From the NCBI RefSeq assembly GCF_039524395.1, contig NZ_BAAAGO010000021.1: a stretch of 64,000 bases of DNA. The stretch is one strand, 5' to 3'. Of the stretch, positions 33,922-43,305 are shown in pieces (position 1 is the stretch's first letter; every line of letters begins with the position of its first letter). The notes under the pieces are model-generated. The model was not told where the DNA came from and ran no database searches. It saw only the letters and a list, made by a program, of their open reading frames with translations. The position numbers were made by a program, and so were the translations under genes. The DNA is from Micropruina glycogenica. Lineage in GTDB: Bacteria; Actinomycetota; Actinomycetes; Propionibacteriales; Propionibacteriaceae.

Positions 33922-33940
33922 ACACCCTGGGGTGTAAGCC
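33922..33940 (-). promoter_or_regulatory. Palindrome and shared 10-mer upstream of katE
   Basis: ACACCC-TG-GGGTGT (33922-33935) is a perfect inverted repeat. It overlaps GGTGTAAGCC (33931-33940), the same 10-mer found before the membrane operon at 24336. It lies about 90 bases before the katE ATG. Confidence 0.4.
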
Positions 33941-34047
33941 GCAGAACGCCCAAGCCGGTCAGAGCAACAGCAGCCGAAGCCACCCCTGAGTCGGATAGTA
34001 AACGGCGCCGGAAGCCTGATTCGATGTGGTCATGGAAGAACTAAACG

Positions 34048-34718
34048 GGCTCTTCACAATCCACGGTGTAGTTGGGTGTGAGGGCGGCTGGCGCGTCGGT
34101 CACGGGTTAGGGGTCGAGGTCTCCCGAGGATGGGGTTCTCACTCCAACCCATCCGGAAGACTTCGACGTGCCTGACGCTACCTTCGCGAGCCCTGATGTG
34201 ACCACGTTCTGCCGCGTGGATGAGCTTGGTCTGGTGGTGGTCGGGCAACGCTTGGAGCCGCAGCGGGCGGTGCTCGCCTGTCGGGTCGTCGAGCAGGATC
34301 AGTGGTGTCGACGGTGCGGCTGCGAGGGCGTGGTGCGTGACACGGTGGTGCGTCGGCTCGCTCATGAACCGCTCGGCTGGCGACCGACCGTGTTGGAGGT
34401 CACGATCCGCCGTTACCGCTGCACCGGCTGCGGTCACGTGTGGCGCCAGGACACCACAAGAGCGGCCGAGCCGCGGGCCAGGTTGTCGCGGCGGGCGCTG
34501 CGGTGGGCGTTGGAAGGCCTGGTGGTGCAGCACCTGACCGTGGCCCGGATCGCTGAGGTGTCCAGAATTGTGCCGGGCTGGATGAGACCGTCGGTGCGTT
34601 CCGCACCCGCCGGCTCGATCACACCGGTTTCCCCTACGTGTATCTGGACGCCACCTATCTGCATGTGCGCACCGAACAGGCCATGGTGGTGTCCAAAGCG
34701 GTCGTGGTCGCCAATTTC
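34048..34718 (+). mobile_element. Chimeric IS remnant: ISL3-family left part joined to an IS256-family fragment
   Basis: GGCTCTTCACAATCCACGG at 34048 looks like an ISL3 terminal repeat. From GTG 34168 runs an ISL3 transposase N-terminus with its zinc ribbon (CRRCGCEGVV, RYRCTGCGHVW) and helix-turn-helix start (LTVARIAE). At about 34,550-34,563 the sequence becomes an internal piece of an IS256/mutator transposase in another frame (GLDETVGAFRTRRLDHTGFP, YVYLDATYLHVRTEQAMVVS), carrying the first catalytic Asp, and ends near VVVAN at about 34,718. Neither transposase is complete, so it cannot move itself. Confidence 0.75.
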
Positions 34719-35137
34719 GCTGCGCAAACATCCGGATCTGCCGCACGCGGCGCGGTCGACCGTGCCGATGAGGGCGCTTCGCCGTTCTACTGCAGAGCCG
34801 ACGGAACGAGTGAGGCTGCCCTTTCCGTGGTGGAATCCCCGTGGCAGCATGTGTGGGGGGATCGGGCGTCCCTGGGTTCCGCGCTTGCACGCGGTCACGG
34901 TGCGCACTTCACTCAGCGAAACCGGTGACTACCGTCCCGGGCCCATCCGGATCGGCCTCACTGATAGCGCCAACACCGGCGACCCATCGAGTTGATCGCT
35001 CGCCGAGGGGCCGCTTCGTCGCGCCAGGTTCCGTCTCGACCCGTGGCACGGCCTTGACTGACTTTTGTGCCGTAGACACTCTATTCCACAGTTGACCCAC
35101 AGCACCCTCAAGGGTCTCTCGAAGAGAGCGAGTCCCC
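34719..35137. other. Unassigned sequence between the IS remnant and the glucan locus
   Basis: About 420 bases without a supported gene. Open frames exist but have no family character. The last 100 bases should carry the promoter of the downstream hydrolase; no clear promoter or operator palindrome was seen. Confidence 0.4.
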
Positions 35138-36988
35138 GTGGTCCCGACCTCGAGGCGCACCTTCCTCGGCGGCATCGCGGCCGCCGCTGCTAGCGCCGCC
35201 GCCGTCGTCAGCACACCCGCAGCTCAAGGCGCCGTTGAGTTATCGCCCACAAGCCGGGACGCGGTGTGGAGCAGAAGGGGGGCCGGTCCCCTGTACTGGA
35301 ACACCTACGGCTACAACTTTCCGCACGACGCGCCCATCCCAGAGGCGGAGTGGCAAGCCAACATCGACTGGTTGGCCCGCGAGTATGCCCCGTTCGGGTA
35401 CACCATGGCCAATACCGACGGCTGGGTGGAGTGGTCGACCAGGACGACTCCCAACGGGTACGTGATCAGCTACAACGACGAGTGGGAGCATGATTGGGCG
35501 TACTGGAAGGGTTATCTGGAACAGCGCGGCATGGAGCTCGGCGTCTACTACAACCCGTTGTGGGTCACCGAGTCGTCATTGCGGGATCGGTCCAAAAAGG
35601 TGCTTGGGCGGCCGGACGTCGCCGTCGCAGACCTGGTGGCCGACGGAGATCTCTTCTCGACCAAGGGCGCGGGACTCGGGCTCTATTGGCTCGATGTCGC
35701 GCGGCCGGGCGCGAAGGAGTACGTGCAAGGGTACGTGCGCTACTTCGCGGCGTTGGGTGTGCGCTACCTGCGGGTAGATTTCCTGTCCTGGTTCGAGAGC
35801 GGCACTGACGCTGGAATTGGCCGGGTCGGCGTCGCGCACGGTCGCGAGGCGTACGAAACCGCGCTGCGTTGGATGGACGAAGCGGCCGGCGCGGACATGA
35901 TGCTCTCGCTGGTGATGCCACATCTGCACGAGGATGCGAAGCTGGAGCTGCGACACGGGGACATGGTGCGCATCAACGCCGATGCGGACCGTGGTGGTTG
36001 GGCCCGACTCAGCGGTGGCCGCCAGAGCTACCAGTCGGTGTGGCCCAACTGGCACAACCCGTTTTGCGGATTCACGGGTTGGTCGCATCGTGCGGGTCGG
36101 GGGCAGTTGATCCTGGATGGCGATTTCTTGATGCCCAGTACGTTCTCCACCGACGAAGAGCGCAAGACGATGATGAACCTGATGGTCATCGCAGGCTCTC
36201 CGCTGACGATCGGCGATACCCACGCCACCATTGATGGGCATGGGTGGGTATTCACGAACAGGGAGCTCTTGGAACTCAATGCGGCGGGATTGAGCGGGCG
36301 CCCCCTGTTCCTCAACGGCCGCCGGTACTGGGACGACCCCGGTTCGCGCGACACCGAACGCTGGGCTGGGCAACTGCCGGACGGCGGCTGGGCGGTGGCC
36401 CTGTTCAATCGTGGCGATACCGAGACGGTCACGAAGAGTATTGATTTCGCCGCCGACCTTGGCTTCGACGGGGGCGCCACCGTGCGCGATCTGTGGACGC
36501 ACAGTGAACAGGCCGATCAGGTCGGCATCAGCGTCTCGCTGGCTCCGCATACCTCGCGCATCTTTCGGGTGACACCGAAGACCGGTCGCCGCTTCCAGGC
36601 TGTGTTTGCCGCGTGGGGCGGTGGCGCGAACTTCAACAACAACCATCTGCATCATCGCGCGATCGGTTTCGTCGACAAGTTGGAGGCCGCGTCGGAGGCA
36701 CCACAGGTGACCTTCGCGGTCAACTCGCCAACCGCCGGCATTCGTCCGATTCGGTACCGCTACGCGAACTCGATGGGCTACCGGTCCACCATGACCGTCA
36801 CCGTCCAGCGGGTCGATGGCTCAACGGTGGCCGCACCCTTTCAGGTCGGCTTTCCGCATCTGTCGGCGTGGGACGTCTGGGGCACCGTTCCCGGGGAAAT
36901 CAACCTGGGCCGCGGGCTCAATCTCATCACGATCGGTCGTTCGAGCCAGGATGTCGGGGCCATCAACCTGAACTTCATCGAGGTGTGA
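35138..36988 (+). CDS. Tat-exported glycoside hydrolase of the GH27-like clan GH-D
   Basis: A 616-residue secreted enzyme. The Tat signal SRRTFLGGIAAAAASAAAVV ends near residue 32. The (beta/alpha)8 region starts with LYWNTYGYNFP, and the probable nucleophile Asp lies in YLRVDFLSWF near residue 215, in the place of the YxKxD motif of GH27/GH36. GSPLTIGD is the family loop near 360. After about residue 480 comes a beta-rich carbohydrate-binding type domain. GH27 contains alpha-galactosidases and isomalto-dextranase; the neighbouring alpha-glucosidase and amylase favour an alpha-glucan substrate, as inference. A GTG start follows a GAAGAGAG ribosome-binding region. Confidence 0.75.
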   Translation: MVPTSRRTFLGGIAAAAASAAAVVSTPAAQGAVELSPTSRDAVWSRRGAGPLYWNTYGYNFPHDAPIPEAEWQANIDWLAREYAPFGYTMANTDGWVEWSTRTTPNGYVISYNDEWEHDWAYWKGYLEQRGMELGVYYNPLWVTESSLRDRSKKVLGRPDVAVADLVADGDLFSTKGAGLGLYWLDVARPGAKEYVQGYVRYFAALGVRYLRVDFLSWFESGTDAGIGRVGVAHGREAYETALRWMDEAAGADMMLSLVMPHLHEDAKLELRHGDMVRINADADRGGWARLSGGRQSYQSVWPNWHNPFCGFTGWSHRAGRGQLILDGDFLMPSTFSTDEERKTMMNLMVIAGSPLTIGDTHATIDGHGWVFTNRELLELNAAGLSGRPLFLNGRRYWDDPGSRDTERWAGQLPDGGWAVALFNRGDTETVTKSIDFAADLGFDGGATVRDLWTHSEQADQVGISVSLAPHTSRIFRVTPKTGRRFQAVFAAWGGGANFNNNHLHHRAIGFVDKLEAASEAPQVTFAVNSPTAGIRPIRYRYANSMGYRSTMTVTVQRVDGSTVAAPFQVGFPHLSAWDVWGTVPGEINLGRGLNLITIGRSSQDVGAINLNFIEV

Positions 36989-36994
36989 TCGACG

Positions 36995-38200
36995 GTGCGC
37001 GCCCGTGTTCTCGACCCCCCGGCTCGACTCCATGCCGGGATTCTGGCCGCGTTGATGCGGTCGGGCCCCCAGTCCCGACAGCAACTCGCCCATTCGACCG
37101 GACTGGACACCTCCACCATCGCCCGGACGGTTCCTGCACTTGCCGCCGCGGGATGGGTCGTGGAATCGGTCGACAGGCCCGTGACGCCAGCGCGGGGCCG
37201 GCCAGGTAAACGGGTCAGGGTGAGACACGCTCACCACCTGGCGGTCGGGGTGAAGATCGGCCCCGAGAAACTGACCGGTGCGGTAACCGACATTGCCGGC
37301 GGCGTCATCGTCGCCGACAGCCTCCCACTAAGTTCTCGTGAACCCGACGGGGTGCTTGGCATGGTCGCCGAGATGGCCCAGGCGTTGACCCGACGAGGAC
37401 TGGAGTTGGTCGACGCCGCCGATGCGCGCGTTATCGGGTTGGGCATCGGGGTCGGCGGCCATGTCGTCGAGGGCCGGTTGGTCGTAGATTCACACATTCT
37501 GAACTGGCGCCAGGTCGACGTCAGTTCGACGGTTGCGCGGGCCACCGGCTTACCGACAGTCACCTTGAACGACGTCAACGCGCTCGCTGCCGGCGAACAC
37601 TGGCTCGGCGCAGGACGCCGCGTCGATGACCTCGCAGTGATCACAATCGGTCGAGGGCTGGGCTGCGGCCTGGTTCTCGGCGGCCGGCTGCATGCGGGCA
37701 CGTCAGGGTCTGCCGGGGAACTGGGCCACCTGCCGTTGCTGCCGGACGGGCCTTTGTGCGGCTGCGGCAACCGGGGATGCCTGGAGGCGGTTGTATCAGA
37801 CCAGGCAGTCGTCGCGGCGTTGCGTGAGCGACTGCCTGGCATCGACATTCGCGACTTCCACGACATCTTGCGGCTGGCTGAGGCGGGCAATCCAGTCGTC
37901 TTGGATGGGCTGGCTCGTACCGGGGAGTTGCTGGGCCGCGCCGTGGCGTCGGTGGTGAATCTCGTGAATCCCGCGCTGGTCATCATTGCCGGTGAGATGA
38001 CGAGCGGGATGGATTTCATGGAGCAGCCACTGCGACGGGCGACGGCCGACCACACGTTCTCTGCAGGCTGGTCGGAGTGCCGCTTGGTGATCGATCGCAG
38101 CGGGGATGAGCTGTGGGCGCGCGGCGCGGCTTGGCTCGCCATCAGGGCGGCAGTGCGACGACCGGCAATCCTGTCCCGACACATCGAAGTCGGCGGATGA
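36995..38200 (+). CDS. ROK-family transcriptional repressor
   Basis: A 401-residue regulator starting 6 bases after the hydrolase stop, hence cotranscribed. The N-terminal winged helix-turn-helix (about residues 10-70, SRQQLAHSTGLDTSTIARTV) is followed by a ROK sugar-kinase-like domain with GIGVGGHV, the Asn-Asp-Val metal/sugar motif TLNDVNALAAGEHWLGAG and the zinc motif CGCGNRGCLE. ROK repressors typically sense a sugar or sugar phosphate and control their own catabolic locus, here presumably the alpha-glucan genes on both sides. Confidence 0.92.
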   Translation: MRARVLDPPARLHAGILAALMRSGPQSRQQLAHSTGLDTSTIARTVPALAAAGWVVESVDRPVTPARGRPGKRVRVRHAHHLAVGVKIGPEKLTGAVTDIAGGVIVADSLPLSSREPDGVLGMVAEMAQALTRRGLELVDAADARVIGLGIGVGGHVVEGRLVVDSHILNWRQVDVSSTVARATGLPTVTLNDVNALAAGEHWLGAGRRVDDLAVITIGRGLGCGLVLGGRLHAGTSGSAGELGHLPLLPDGPLCGCGNRGCLEAVVSDQAVVAALRERLPGIDIRDFHDILRLAEAGNPVVLDGLARTGELLGRAVASVVNLVNPALVIIAGEMTSGMDFMEQPLRRATADHTFSAGWSECRLVIDRSGDELWARGAAWLAIRAAVRRPAILSRHIEVGG

Positions 38201-38333
38201 GGTTCCGCCCGAGCCGGAGCAGGGCCCCGCCAGCCATCACCGTCACAGCTCGATGCACCGCCGGCAGTCACCGTGCCAGGCATCACGCCGAGCACGCCCA
38301 CCCCACAATTCCCACTCCTAGATCGGTTCGCTG

Positions 38334-41018
38334 ATGAATACTCCAGACAACCAGTCGATCACGTCAACCAAGCGCGGCGGCGCCCCCTTCGCCCGTGGCC
38401 GACTTTCCCTCCTCACTGCCGGTGTTGCACTGGCCTGCACCCTCACCGTGCCCATGTTCGCGTCCGCCGAGCCCGTCCCCACACCCGACAAAGACCTGAG
38501 CGCACAGCAGGCTCAAAAGCTGGAGAAGGAGCGTCGTGCCCAACTGGCCGCGGACGACGCCAAGGCGCAACGGGCAACCAATCCGGGCGAGGAGGTGCCA
38601 CTGGACAAATCCAACCTGCAAAACCTCAAGGTCACGAAGACCACCGCCACCAGCGACGGCGTCAAGCTCGAGATGGGGTCATTCGTGGGTCTGGTGCGCT
38701 TCGTCAGCGCTGATGTGGTGAAGGTCACATTGCAGGCTGCCGGACAACCCGCCTACCAGAGCGTGGCTGTGGTGAAGAACCGGATCAACAAGGTGTCGAT
38801 CAAACGCAGCAAGTCGCGCTCCACCTACACCATGAAAACCAAGGGCGTCACGGTACGGATCAGCCTGAGCAAGTTTGGCGTCACCATGCTGGACAAGAAG
38901 GGCAACGTCATCAACGCCGACGACTCGCGCTTCGGCAGCGGCTACGAGGACGGCAAGCCCTACGTCTTCAAGAAGACCGACAAGAGCGAAGCGTTCTACG
39001 GTTTCGGTGAGCAGACCAAGGGTCTCAACAAGCGCGGGGACAGCATCGGCATGTGGAACACCGACCACTACGCCTACGAGGCCGACGCCAAATACATCTA
39101 CACGTCCATCCCGTTCTTCACCGGACTGAAGAGCAACGGCGCCTACGGCATCTTCTTCGACAACACCCACCACTCGATGTGGGAGATGGCCAGCGAGTCC
39201 CCCGACTACTACTACTTCTACGCCAACGGCGGCGAACTGAACTACTACTTCATCAACGGTCCCAAGATGGGCGACGTGCTCGACCGATACACCCAGTTGA
39301 CCGGGCGCTACCAGCAGCCTCCGGAATGGTCACTGGGGTGGGAGCAAAGCCACTGGGGATACTCCCCGGGCAGCAAGATTGTCGACGTCGCCAAGGGCTA
39401 CCGCGAACGGAAGATCCCGCTGGACGCGATGAACATGGACATCGACTACATGGATGGCTGGCGAGTGTTCACCTGGGGCAAGAACTGGGGTGACCAGAAC
39501 AAGATCGACGATCAGCTGGAGTCGATGGGGGTGAAGACGATCGCCATCAACGACCCAGGCGTCAAGAAAGAGAGCGGCTACTGGATGTCCGACGAGGGCA
39601 CGGCCAAGGGCTACTGGGCGACCAACCCCGACGGCAGCAACTACGAGGGCGCCGTCTGGCCCGGCACCGCCTACTTCCCGGACTTCAGCCGCGCCGACGT
39701 GCGCGAATGGTGGGCGAACCAGATGCCGAAGCTCACCGACAAGGGCGTGGACGGCATCTGGCTCGACATGAACGAACCGGCCGACTTCATCGGCCCCAAT
39801 CACACGCTGCCATTGGAGGTCGAGTTCAGCAACGGCACCAAGCAGCACACCGAGGTTCACAACATCTACGGGTTCTGGAACACGGTGGCCACCTACGAGG
39901 GGTTGAAGAAGGTGAAGCCGAACGAACGGGCCTTCGTGTTCAGCCGTGACATGTACGCCGGATCGCAGCGCTACGCAGCGTTGTGGAGCGGCGACAACGT
40001 CAGCAACTGGGACCATCTGGCCCTGACTCTGCCGCTCAACATGAACGTCGGGCTGTCGGGCGTGCCGCATGTGGGCAACGACATCGGCGGGTTCGTCGGT
40101 GACACCACCCCCGAGTTGTTCGCTCGGTGGATCGAAAGTGGCTCGTTCGCACCGTTCGCGCGCGTGCACTACGACAACAACTTCCAGCCCGATCAGCAGT
40201 GCCAGGAGCCCTGGTGCCTCGGCTCCGAGGTGGAGGACATCGCCCGCAAGTACGTCAGCCTGCGCTACAGCCTGCTGCCGTACACCAACACGGCGTTCCA
40301 CAACTCGACCAGGGACGGCCGACCGGTCCAGCAGGCGCTGGTGTACCAGTTCCAGAACGACCCGGCGGTGCGCAACATCTCCGATCAGTTCATGTGGGGC
40401 GACTCGATCATGGTGGCACCAGTGGTCACCAAGGGCGCCACATCGCGGCAGGTATACCTGCCCACGGGCAAGGACTGGATCGACTGGTGGACCGGCGAAA
40501 AGCACGCCGGCGGCCAGACCATCACCAAGGACGCACCGCTGGACGTGATGCCCATCTACGTGGCGGCCGGATCGGTGATCCCCACCCGCGAAGTGCAACA
40601 GCACACCGGACAGAACGACTTCACCAATGTCGCCTTCAACGTGTTTCTCGGCAACGGCAAGGCCACCGGAACCCTGTACGAGGACGACGGCAAAACCGAG
40701 GCGTACAAGAAGGGCGGCTACAACACCTATCGCATCAACGTGTCGACCACAGCGAACGGTTCGGTCTCCTTGTCGACCAAGAAGACCCATGCCGGCTACT
40801 CATCGAAGCTCAAGACCTACGACGTGGTGCTGCGTGGCGACCTGCCCGTGTTCGGCGGTGCCGCCGGAGCCAAGGTCAATCCATCCGAGGCCTCGATCAA
40901 TGCAGACGCGTCCAGCAAGGGTGTGAAGATCACCAAGGTGGACGCCAAGAAAGGCACCGTGACCGTCCGGGTGCCGATCTCTGCTGCCAACGTCACCATC
41001 GCGTTTGAGGGGAAGTGA
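38334..41018 (+). CDS. Secreted GH31 alpha-glucosidase / alpha-glucosyltransferase
   Basis: An 894-residue exported enzyme. The signal peptide covers about residues 1-44 (Arg-rich, then LLTAGVALACTLTVPMFASA). The GH31 catalytic barrel contains the nucleophile in GIWLDMNEPADF (Asp near residue 477) and the acid/base in ALWSGDNVSNWD (Asp near 553). The N-terminal beta-sandwich has EAFYGFGEQTKGLNKRG. The C-terminal beta domains follow residue 690. GH31 includes alpha-glucosidases, alpha-xylosidases and the 6-alpha-glucosyltransferase and isomaltosyltransferase of cyclic tetrasaccharide pathways, which would suit the GH27-like neighbour. Exact linkage unproven. Confidence 0.9.
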   Translation: MNTPDNQSITSTKRGGAPFARGRLSLLTAGVALACTLTVPMFASAEPVPTPDKDLSAQQAQKLEKERRAQLAADDAKAQRATNPGEEVPLDKSNLQNLKVTKTTATSDGVKLEMGSFVGLVRFVSADVVKVTLQAAGQPAYQSVAVVKNRINKVSIKRSKSRSTYTMKTKGVTVRISLSKFGVTMLDKKGNVINADDSRFGSGYEDGKPYVFKKTDKSEAFYGFGEQTKGLNKRGDSIGMWNTDHYAYEADAKYIYTSIPFFTGLKSNGAYGIFFDNTHHSMWEMASESPDYYYFYANGGELNYYFINGPKMGDVLDRYTQLTGRYQQPPEWSLGWEQSHWGYSPGSKIVDVAKGYRERKIPLDAMNMDIDYMDGWRVFTWGKNWGDQNKIDDQLESMGVKTIAINDPGVKKESGYWMSDEGTAKGYWATNPDGSNYEGAVWPGTAYFPDFSRADVREWWANQMPKLTDKGVDGIWLDMNEPADFIGPNHTLPLEVEFSNGTKQHTEVHNIYGFWNTVATYEGLKKVKPNERAFVFSRDMYAGSQRYAALWSGDNVSNWDHLALTLPLNMNVGLSGVPHVGNDIGGFVGDTTPELFARWIESGSFAPFARVHYDNNFQPDQQCQEPWCLGSEVEDIARKYVSLRYSLLPYTNTAFHNSTRDGRPVQQALVYQFQNDPAVRNISDQFMWGDSIMVAPVVTKGATSRQVYLPTGKDWIDWWTGEKHAGGQTITKDAPLDVMPIYVAAGSVIPTREVQQHTGQNDFTNVAFNVFLGNGKATGTLYEDDGKTEAYKKGGYNTYRINVSTTANGSVSLSTKKTHAGYSSKLKTYDVVLRGDLPVFGGAAGAKVNPSEASINADASSKGVKITKVDAKKGTVTVRVPISAANVTIAFEGK

Positions 41019-41023
41019 CCTTC

Positions 41024-43261
41024 ATGAAAAAGTCAATCAAGCTCACCGCCGTGTGCGCCCTCACCACCGGCCTGACCCTGGCCTCCGGGCCTGGAACGGC
41101 CACAGCCGGTCCCAGTGACTTCACCGCTGCGCCGATCTCTGCAAGCCAGGCCAAATCATTGGCCGGCAAGAGTGCACGCAATCAGGAGACGACTCTCAAC
41201 ATGTACTCGGTGATGACGGACCGGTTCGCCAACGGTGACCCGTCCAACGACACCGGCGGGATCTCCGGCGGACCCCTGCAGCACGGGTTCGACGCGACCA
41301 AGAAGCAGTTCTACAACGGCGGCGACATCAAGGGCCTCACCGAGAAGCTGGACTACATCCAGAGCCTCGGCATGAACGCGATCTGGATCACCCCGCCCTA
41401 CGAGAACGACCCGGTGCAGATCCTGCCCAACTACACCTCGGCGTCCTACCACGGCTATTGGATCACCGGCTTCGACAAGATGGACAAGCATGTCGGCACG
41501 CCGGCGGAGGTGAAGGCCTTCATCGCGGCCGCCCACAAGCGCGGCATGAAGGTCATCTTCGACGTGGTGGCCAACCACACTGCCGACGTGTTCGACTACG
41601 CCCAGAAGGAGTACACCTACCGGGGCTCCGACCAATACCCGTACAAGGACATCAACGGCAACACCTTCGACCCCCACCAGTACGCGGCCAGCAGCACGTT
41701 CCCGCAGATGAAGGTCGAGGACATGCCCTACACGCCGGTGCTGCGCAGTGCGTCCGACGCCACGAAACGGTCTCCAGCCTTCCTCAACAACCCGCTCAAC
41801 TATCACAACCGAGGAGACTCCACCTTCACCGGCGAGAGCTCGGTGTGGGGCGACTTCATCGGTTTAGACGACGTCTTCACCGAGAAGCCCGAGGTGGTCA
41901 AGGGCTTCAAGGACATCTTCAAGGGATACGTGAAGAACTACGGGGTCGACGGCTTCCGCATCGACACCTACAAGCACGTCAACATCGAGTTCTGGCAGCA
42001 GGTGATGCCCGACGTCGAGAAGTACGCGGCCTCCGTGGGCAAGAAGAAGTTCTACGTGTTCGGCGAGGTGGCCTCGCCCACGGCGCCGGAGGTGTCGTGG
42101 TGGTCGACCAAGGGCAACAGTGGATCCATGCTCGACTTCGCCTTCCAGGGTGCGATCCGCAAGACGCTGTCCGAGAACGCCCCAGTCTCGACCCTGGCCG
42201 ACCTGTTCGCCCAGGACGACATGTACACCACGAAGAAGTTCAACGCCTACAACCTCGCCACCTTCGTCAGCAACCACGACATGGGCCGCATCGCGAACAT
42301 GCTGCGGATCGACACCCCGTCGCAACCCGACTGGGCTTTGCTGCGACGGCTGAACGTGGCCAACGCGGTGCTGTTCTTCTCCCGCGGCAACCCCATCGTC
42401 TACTACGGCGACGAGCAGGGCTTCGTCGGTGACGGAAACGACACAGGAGCACGCGAATCACTGTTCGCCAGCCAGGTTCCCGAGTACGCCAAGGAGAAGC
42501 TGCTCGGCACCGACCGGACAGGCGCTCAGGACAACTACAGCACCACGGCGCCGATGTACCGGCAGATCCAACGCCTTGCGTCGGTGGTCAACGCCAACCC
42601 GGCCCTCAAGGACGGCGCGCAGGTCACCCGCTACGTGGACGAGGGCCAGGGCGTGTTTGCCATGAGTCGAACTGACGCCGCCAAAGGCGTCGAGTACGTC
42701 GTCGCGGTCAACAACGGCTGGAGCGACAAGCAGGTGAAGATCCCCACCTACAGCCGCGACATGGCATTCACCCAGCTCTACCCGGCCGGGAGCCAAACCC
42801 AGTACACCGACATCGACAAGAAGCTCACCGTCACCGTCCCCCATATGTCCGTGATCGTTTTCAAAGCGGCCAAGCCGGTCGCGAAGAGCAGCGCCGCACC
42901 CTCAATCACCTTGGACGGCATGACGCCCGGCGCCACCGTCACCGACCGATGGCAGATCAAAGCCCGCACATCAAACCAGGGCGGCAGTAACGACCAGGTC
43001 ACCTTCGTCGCCAAAGTCGGAAACGCGGCCTGGACCTCCATCGGCACCGACGACAACCCCAACTGGTCGGTCTGGTTCGACCCGGCGGGCATTCCAGCGG
43101 GAACACCCGTCACGTTCCGCGCCATCGTCTCTGACAACAACGGCCACCGCCGGGTCAGCGATGGTGTCGTCCAAGTGATCGGAAACGACGCCACGATGAA
43201 TGCCGACAAGGCTCCCGTCGACACGCCGAAGTCTCTACAGCCAGAGCTCCGCGGCCGCTGA
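41024..43261 (+). CDS. Secreted GH13 alpha-amylase-family enzyme
   Basis: A 745-residue exported glucan hydrolase. MKKSIKLTAVCALTTGLTLA is a signal peptide cut near ATAGPSD. GH13 motifs: region I DVVANHTAD (about residue 182), region II DGFRIDTYKHVN with the nucleophile Asp (about 311), region III VFGEVAS with the acid/base Glu (about 347), region IV SNHDMG (about 419). The C-terminal 100 residues (from SITLDGMTPGATVTDRWQIK) are an immunoglobulin-like domain. GAGGGGAAG precedes ATG 41024, preferred over a GTG nine bases earlier that overlaps the GH31 stop. Confidence 0.92.
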   Translation: MKKSIKLTAVCALTTGLTLASGPGTATAGPSDFTAAPISASQAKSLAGKSARNQETTLNMYSVMTDRFANGDPSNDTGGISGGPLQHGFDATKKQFYNGGDIKGLTEKLDYIQSLGMNAIWITPPYENDPVQILPNYTSASYHGYWITGFDKMDKHVGTPAEVKAFIAAAHKRGMKVIFDVVANHTADVFDYAQKEYTYRGSDQYPYKDINGNTFDPHQYAASSTFPQMKVEDMPYTPVLRSASDATKRSPAFLNNPLNYHNRGDSTFTGESSVWGDFIGLDDVFTEKPEVVKGFKDIFKGYVKNYGVDGFRIDTYKHVNIEFWQQVMPDVEKYAASVGKKKFYVFGEVASPTAPEVSWWSTKGNSGSMLDFAFQGAIRKTLSENAPVSTLADLFAQDDMYTTKKFNAYNLATFVSNHDMGRIANMLRIDTPSQPDWALLRRLNVANAVLFFSRGNPIVYYGDEQGFVGDGNDTGARESLFASQVPEYAKEKLLGTDRTGAQDNYSTTAPMYRQIQRLASVVNANPALKDGAQVTRYVDEGQGVFAMSRTDAAKGVEYVVAVNNGWSDKQVKIPTYSRDMAFTQLYPAGSQTQYTDIDKKLTVTVPHMSVIVFKAAKPVAKSSAAPSITLDGMTPGATVTDRWQIKARTSNQGGSNDQVTFVAKVGNAAWTSIGTDDNPNWSVWFDPAGIPAGTPVTFRAIVSDNNGHRRVSDGVVQVIGNDATMNADKAPVDTPKSLQPELRGR

Positions 43262-43275
43262 CACAGCGTAAACCG

Positions 43276-43305
43276 TGGCCCGGGTCGTGCACACGACCCG
43301 GGCCA
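43276..43305 (+). terminator. Terminator of the alpha-glucan operon
   Basis: A perfect 13-bp stem TGGCCCGGGTCGT with a 4-base loop GCAC is followed by TTT, 15 bases after the GH13 stop. Confidence 0.88.

Noticed and set aside
31695..33989. A 764-codon open frame antisense to katE
   Set aside because: It mirrors the catalase codon by codon and has no recognisable domain; long antisense frames are expected at this GC content.
39330..40790. A 486-codon open frame antisense to the GH31 gene
   Set aside because: Shadow of the alpha-glucosidase with no motif or ribosome-binding site.
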